Below are positions 5,448-6,367 of a stretch of 6,367 bases of DNA, one piece after another. The translations under genes were made by a program, and so were the position numbers. This DNA is from Desulfobacterales bacterium CG23_combo_of_CG06-09_8_20_14_all_51_8 (lineage in GTDB: Bacteria > Desulfobacterota > Desulfobacteria > Desulfobacterales > Desulfosalsimonadaceae). Positions within the stretch are counted from its first letter, which is position 1; the number at the start of each line of letters is the position of its first letter. A model generated the notes under the pieces. It ran no database searches. It worked only from the letters and a program-made list of their open reading frames with translations, and had not been told where the DNA came from. The stretch spans positions 1 to 6,367 of the forward strand of contig PCSG01000381.1 of NCBI GenBank assembly GCA_002772195.1. Reading direction: 5' to 3'.

Positions 5448-6175
5448 ATATCCCGGATTTTTCTGGCCGGGACTCCGCCGACAACCGTATAGGGTGCCAC
5501 ATCACTGGTGACCACCGCACCGGCAGCTATTACCGAATGTTCGCCAATATTGACTCCACCCAGAACCACCGCATTTCCGCCGATCCATACATTGTCGCCG
5601 ATTTGGATCGGCTTCCCATAAAATTCCTGTTCAATCGCGGGTAAATCTGTTTTTTCGTAATCATGATTGCCTGTGCTGATAACGGTATTTGGCCCGATAA
5701 GCACATTATTGCCAATCGTCAATCCGCCCTGGCCGGATTGCAAATGCGCGTTTATGCCAATCCAGCATCCTGATCCGGTGGTGATCCCCTCCCCTTTGCG
5801 GGCATTGGAAACATAGCTGCAAATATATGCTCCCTTCATGACCCTGTTATTATCGCCAAGAACAATTTCAGCTTCTGACGCATGAATGCGGCAATATCTG
5901 TCTATATAAACCCCTTTGTGCAAAAGAATGGAGTCCATATAAAAAAGATCAACATTGGATTCCATAAAGCCCATATCCGATCCTCTTCGTAAAAACGGCT
6001 TGTATACTAACGCCCGGATAACCAGACCCACTGGCCCCGGCAGCCAGGAACACAGTAATTGGACCCCCCGCTCCAGAAAATAGCGCGCCAGCCCCGAAGC
6101 GCGGGTTTGAATATATTTGAGCCCCAATCCGACCGAAGGGTCTTCCATATAATTTTTTAATCCATCTTTTTCCAA
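5435..6175 (-). CDS. Hexapeptide-repeat (left-handed beta-helix) O-acyltransferase, MAT/LAT-type
   Basis: Predicted acetyl- or acyl-CoA-dependent transferase of 246 residues. Residues 1-85 form a non-repeat N-terminal part with LPGPVGLVIRALVYKPFL (45-62), a form common in transferases of polysaccharide clusters. From ~88 hexapeptide turns follow: VYIDRYCRI, IVLGDNNRV, CWIGINAHL, LTIGNNVLIGPNTVIS, then IQIGDNVWIGGNAVVLGGVNIGEHSVIAAGAVVTSDV. The GNHDYE motif (169-174) carries the presumed catalytic His171, and the tail VVGGVPARKIRDI closes the coil as usual in the family. The start is a TTG at 6175-6173, chosen because GGGAGG (6181-6186 on this strand) sits five bases away; an ATG nine codons later lacks such a site. 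It would acylate a sugar or glycan precursor in the cytoplasm, consistent with the neighbouring glycan genes, although it is transcribed separately and convergently. The exact substrate cannot be read from the sequence. Confidence 0.92.
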   Translation of the reverse strand: MEKDGLKNYMEDPSVGLGLKYIQTRASGLARYFLERGVQLLCSWLPGPVGLVIRALVYKPFLRRGSDMGFMESNVDLFYMDSILLHKGVYIDRYCRIHASEAEIVLGDNNRVMKGAYICSYVSNARKGEGITTGSGCWIGINAHLQSGQGGLTIGNNVLIGPNTVISTGNHDYEKTDLPAIEQEFYGKPIQIGDNVWIGGNAVVLGGVNIGEHSVIAAGAVVTSDVAPYTVVGGVPARKIRDIQRA

Positions 6176-6180
6176 TTCAA

Positions 6181-6186
6181 CCTCCC
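6181..6186 (-). promoter_or_regulatory. Strong ribosome-binding site for the acyltransferase TTG start
   Basis: On the minus strand GGGAGG (extended GGGAGGT) lies five bases before TTG 6175-6173. This is the best Shine-Dalgarno match in the right half of the window and decides the non-ATG start. Confidence 0.7.
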
Positions 6187-6231
6187 GGTTTATTTAATCG
6201 TCATTAATCAGCCATCTTCAAACCTTATGCC

Positions 6232-6259
6232 TTGACAGTTTTATCCATTGATTGATAAT
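6232..6259 (+). promoter_or_regulatory. Near-consensus sigma70-type promoter, rightward
   Basis: TTGACA (6232-6237, six of six) and GATAAT (6254-6259, five of six) are separated by 16 bases, giving a predicted transcription start near 6266. It points away from the acyltransferase, toward the perfect hairpin at 6312-6348 and off the right edge. The match is direct; activity is inferred. Confidence 0.5.
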
Positions 6260-6284
6260 TTAAAACTTCTGGTATCCATGTCAG
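6257..6284 (-). promoter_or_regulatory. Possible leftward promoter for the acyltransferase
   Basis: On the minus strand CTGACA (6284-6279, five of six) and TAAATT (6262-6257, four of six) are 16 bases apart, with a predicted start near 6250 and a leader of about 75 bases before the TTG. Its -10 box overlaps the -10 box of the rightward promoter. The region is AT-rich, so a chance match is quite possible. Confidence 0.3.
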
Positions 6285-6300
6285 TTTATGTAGAAATTGG

Positions 6301-6359
6301 ATTCCGGCCTCAATGTCATTAACTTAAAGGGCTTAAGTTAATGACATTTATTCCGGCCT
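6301..6359. repeat. 10-bp direct repeats flanking a hairpin
   Basis: ATTCCGGCCT occurs at 6301-6310 and again at 6350-6359, bracketing the perfect inverted repeat at 6312-6348 with one base on each side. This could be a target-site-like duplication around a tiny insertion, or a tandem repeat unit. The window ends eight bases later, so the context to the right is unknown. Confidence 0.6.
6312..6348. repeat. Perfect 16-bp inverted repeat (hairpin)
   Basis: AATGTCATTAACTTAA (6312-6327) pairs without mismatch with TTAAGTTAATGACATT (6333-6348) around a five-base loop AGGGC. The stem is AT-rich and is not followed by a clear T-run, so a rho-independent terminator is unlikely in the + direction. 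It may be a transposon end, a protein-binding palindrome, or a folded leader of the transcript predicted to start near 6266. Confidence 0.75.
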
Positions 6360-6367
6360 TAGCGGTC

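Noticed and set aside
5451..5472. Hairpin TCCCGG/CCGGGA as a terminator between the convergent genes
   Set aside because: It is only 6 bp with a 10-base loop, lies inside the acyltransferase coding sequence (the GVPARKIRD region), and has no T-run after it.
5423..5644. Open frame of 73 codons on the + strand opposite the acyltransferase
   Set aside because: It lies antisense to well-conserved hexapeptide repeats and has no recognisable features or ribosome-binding site; it is a shadow of the real gene.
6342..6367. Start of an open frame running off the right edge (ATG at 6342)
   Set aside because: Only 26 bases are visible, the ATG lies in the hairpin's right arm, and no ribosome-binding site is evident.

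Overview
The window looks like an accessory stretch of a Gram-negative bacterial chromosome of moderate GC. The mix of a stand-alone bacterial caspase, a RelE-type toxin-antitoxin pair, a 23S-rRNA-intervening-sequence (four-helix bundle) remnant, abundant short hairpin repeats and a surface-glycan cassette resembles Desulfobacterota (former Deltaproteobacteria). That assignment is an impression from gene content, not a proof.

Left part (1-1912): a complete caspase-fold protease gene (35-862) is followed by a hairpin repeat. A type II toxin-antitoxin operon comes next, with antitoxin (1023-1247) and RelE/YafQ-like toxin (1247-1531) overlapping by one base. The 1532-1912 interval has no intact gene. 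It holds the decapitated start of a four-helix bundle (S23) gene, a second copy of the same hairpin repeat, an unrelated TTCCGGA inverted repeat, and the left arm of a third hairpin copy. One repeat family, core CAAACCTTGATTTGTGAT, therefore occurs three times within about 1.1 kb, each time next to a gene boundary.

Middle part (1913-5447): three co-directional, closely spaced genes form a probable operon. They are a class I SAM methyltransferase with the HFWF-type N-terminus, a second methyltransferase with hydrophobic segments, and a polytopic GT-C-like (GT39/PMT-like) putative glycosyltransferase. The third hairpin copy runs into the 5' end of the first methyltransferase, making its start codon uncertain.

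Right part (5435-6367): a hexapeptide-repeat acyltransferase lies on the minus strand and converges on the GT-C gene, with a 13-base overlap of the two 3' ends. Upstream of it are a near-consensus sigma70-type promoter pointing right and a weaker overlapping one pointing left. A perfect 16-bp hairpin flanked by 10-bp direct repeats lies close to the window edge.

Functionally, the methyltransferases, GT-C protein and acyltransferase fit synthesis or decoration of a cell-surface glycan or glycolipid. The caspase and toxin-antitoxin genes are typical islet cargo. I do not see a convincing new multi-gene system; the most distinctive material is the repeat family and the right-edge promoter/hairpin arrangement.
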